From Archivesica marissinica (Eukaryota > Mollusca > Bivalvia > Venerida > Vesicomyidae), in assembly GCA_014843695.1 (NCBI GenBank), contig CM026391.1, forward strand, positions 36,657,903 through 36,721,902: 64,000 nucleotides of DNA. The letters are read 5' to 3'. The position numbers and the translations under genes are program-made. The first letter of the stretch is position 1. The number at the start of each line of letters is the position of its first letter. The notes below the pieces were generated by a model. The model saw only the letters and a list, made by a program, of their open reading frames with translations, made no database searches and had not been told where the DNA came from. Below, piece after piece: positions 62,060 to 64,000 of this stretch.

Positions 62060-64000
62060 TATATATAGAGATGTATGTCCGCATTACATATAGAGACGTA
62101 TGCCCGCATTACATATGGAGATGTATGTCCGCATTACATATAGAGATGTATGTCCGTATTACATATTAAGATGTATGTCCGCATTACGTATAGAGATGTA
62201 TGTCCGTATTACATATAGAGATGTATGTCCGTATTACATATATAGATGTATGTCCGTATTAAATATAGAGATGTATGTCCACATTACATATAGAGATGTA
62301 TATCCGTATTACGTATAGAGATGTATGTCCACATTACATATATAGATGTATGTCCTTTGTTACATATAGAGATGTATGTCCACATTACATATATAGATGT
62401 ATGTCCTTGTTACATATAGAGATGTATGTGCGTATTACATATAGAGATGTATATCCGCATTACGTATAGAGATGTATGTCCACATTACATATAGAGATAT
62501 ATGTCCGTATTACATATAGAGATGCATGTCCGTGTTATATATATATAGATGTATGTCCGCATTACATATAGAGATGCATGTCCGTGTTATATATAGAGAT
62601 GTATGTCCAGCTTACATATCGAGATGTATGTCCACATTACATATAGAGATGTATGTCCACATTACATATAGAGATGTATGTCCACATTACATATAGAGAT
62701 GTATGTTCGTATTATATATAGAGACCTATGTCCGCATTACATATAGAGATGTATGTCCACATTACATATAGAGATGTATGTCCGCATTACATATAGAGAT
62801 GTATGTCCACATTACATATAGAGACTTATGTCCGTATTATATATAGAGACCTATGTCCCCATTACATATAGAGATGTATGTCCACATTACATATAGAGAC
62901 GTATGTCCACATTACATATAGAGATGTATGTCCGTATTACATATAGAGATATATGTCGGCATTGCATATATAGATGTATTTCCACATTGCATATATAGAT
63001 GTATGTCCGTATTACATATAGAGATGTATGTCCGTATTACATATAGAGATGTATGTCCGCATTGCATATAGAGATGTATGTCCGTATTACCTATAGAGAT
63101 GTATGTCGGTATTACATATAGAGATGTATGTCCGTATTACATATAGAGATGTATATCCGTATTACCTATATAGATGTATGTCCGCATTACATATAGATAT
63201 GTATGTCCACATTACATATAGAGATGTATGTCCGTATTACATATCGAGATGTATGTCCGTATTACATATAGAGATGTATGTCCGCATTACATATATAGAT
63301 GTATGTCCGTATTACATATAGAGATGTATGTCCACATTACATATAGAGATGTATGTCCGTATTACATATAGAGATGTATGTCCGTATTACATATAGAGAT
63401 GTATGTCCGTATTACATATAGAGATGTATGTCCGCATTACATATAGAGATGTATGTCCGTATTACATATAAGAGTATGTCCTATTACTATGAGATTATTC
63501 CATTACATATAGAGATGTATGTCCGCATTACATATAGAGATGTATGTCCGCATTACATATAGAGATGTATGTCCTATTACATATAGAGATGTATGTCCGC
63601 ATTACATATAGAGATGTATGTCCGTATTACATATAGAGAGTATGTCCGTTTTTGTGTATGTCCGTATTACATATAAGATGTATGTCCACATTACATATAG
63701 AGATGTATGTCCGTATTACATATAGAGATGTATGTCCACATTACATATAGAGATGTATGTCCACATTACATATAGAGATGTATGTCCGTATTACATATAG
63801 AGATGTATGTCCGCATTACATATAGAGATGTATGTCCACATTACATATAGAGATGTATGTCCGTATTACATATAGAGATGTATGTCCGTATTACATATAG
63901 AGATGTATGTCCGTATTACATATAGAGATGTATGTCCGTATTACATATAGAGATGTATGTCCACATTACATATAGAGATGTATGTCCGTATTACATATAG
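62060..64000. repeat. 25-bp satellite, about 77 copies, continuing beyond the window
   Basis: Unit GAGATGTATGTCCGTATTAC plus ATATA, period 25 bp. The main variants are CCGTATT, CCGCATT and CCACATT. Scattered indels are concentrated at 63470-63500 and 63625-63680, where units are broken. No coding potential beyond short artefact frames. Confidence 0.95.

Overview
The window is animal nuclear DNA dominated by tandem repeats. There is no operon-like gene order, and several tRNA-derived SINEs, non-LTR retrotransposon fragments and MITE-like elements sit between the repeats. Two SINEs carry the V-SINE-type central motif TCTCCGGGTACTCCGGTTTC and a tail containing TTTCGCAATCG. From memory this combination resembles the RUDI/V-SINE elements of molluscs. 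A bivalve (or at least a lophotrochozoan) is therefore the best guess, but it is an inference. Three runs of exactly 1000 N (24907-25906, 42010-43009, 61060-62059) are placeholder scaffold gaps, and each touches at least one repeat array.

Layout. 1-6370 is mixed DNA: a decayed LINE reverse transcriptase, an inverted pair of retroelement 3' ends with a 21-bp target duplication, nested SINE and LINE pieces, a 24-bp minisatellite (about 49 copies, with a 168-bp higher-order period), two possible hAT-like MITEs and a second SINE type. 6371-24906 is one satellite family whose unit changes from 63 bp to a 42/33-bp mixture, with 586-bp and 1254-bp higher-order blocks; it runs into gap 1. 25907-42009 is a unique flank followed by a 55/56-bp satellite that runs into gap 2. 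43010-50688 is the most gene-like part: a 72-bp x 8 minisatellite, two candidate minus-strand reading frames (44209-44880 and 49524-49922), two copies of one MITE-like element, and SINEs with clear target site duplications. 50689-58636 repeats the unique flank of 25907 almost perfectly and then enters a second 55/56-bp array. 58920-59652 is a 33-bp CT-rich array, 60010-61059 a 23-bp array with a SINE at its edge, and 62060-64000 a 25-bp array that runs off the window.

Genes. Only two reading frames look like possible real proteins, and I recognise neither function. The first has a CRE-like site and TATA boxes upstream. The second is a small cysteine-motif protein. Nearly all other long open frames are artefacts of repeat units whose length is a multiple of three.

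I see no new enzymatic or defence system. The striking features are the repeat architecture: nine or more unrelated tandem families in 64 kb, layered higher-order periods, a visible unit-length series, and two near-identical array boundaries 24.8 kb apart. That last feature is either a recent segmental duplication or two haplotypes assembled in tandem.
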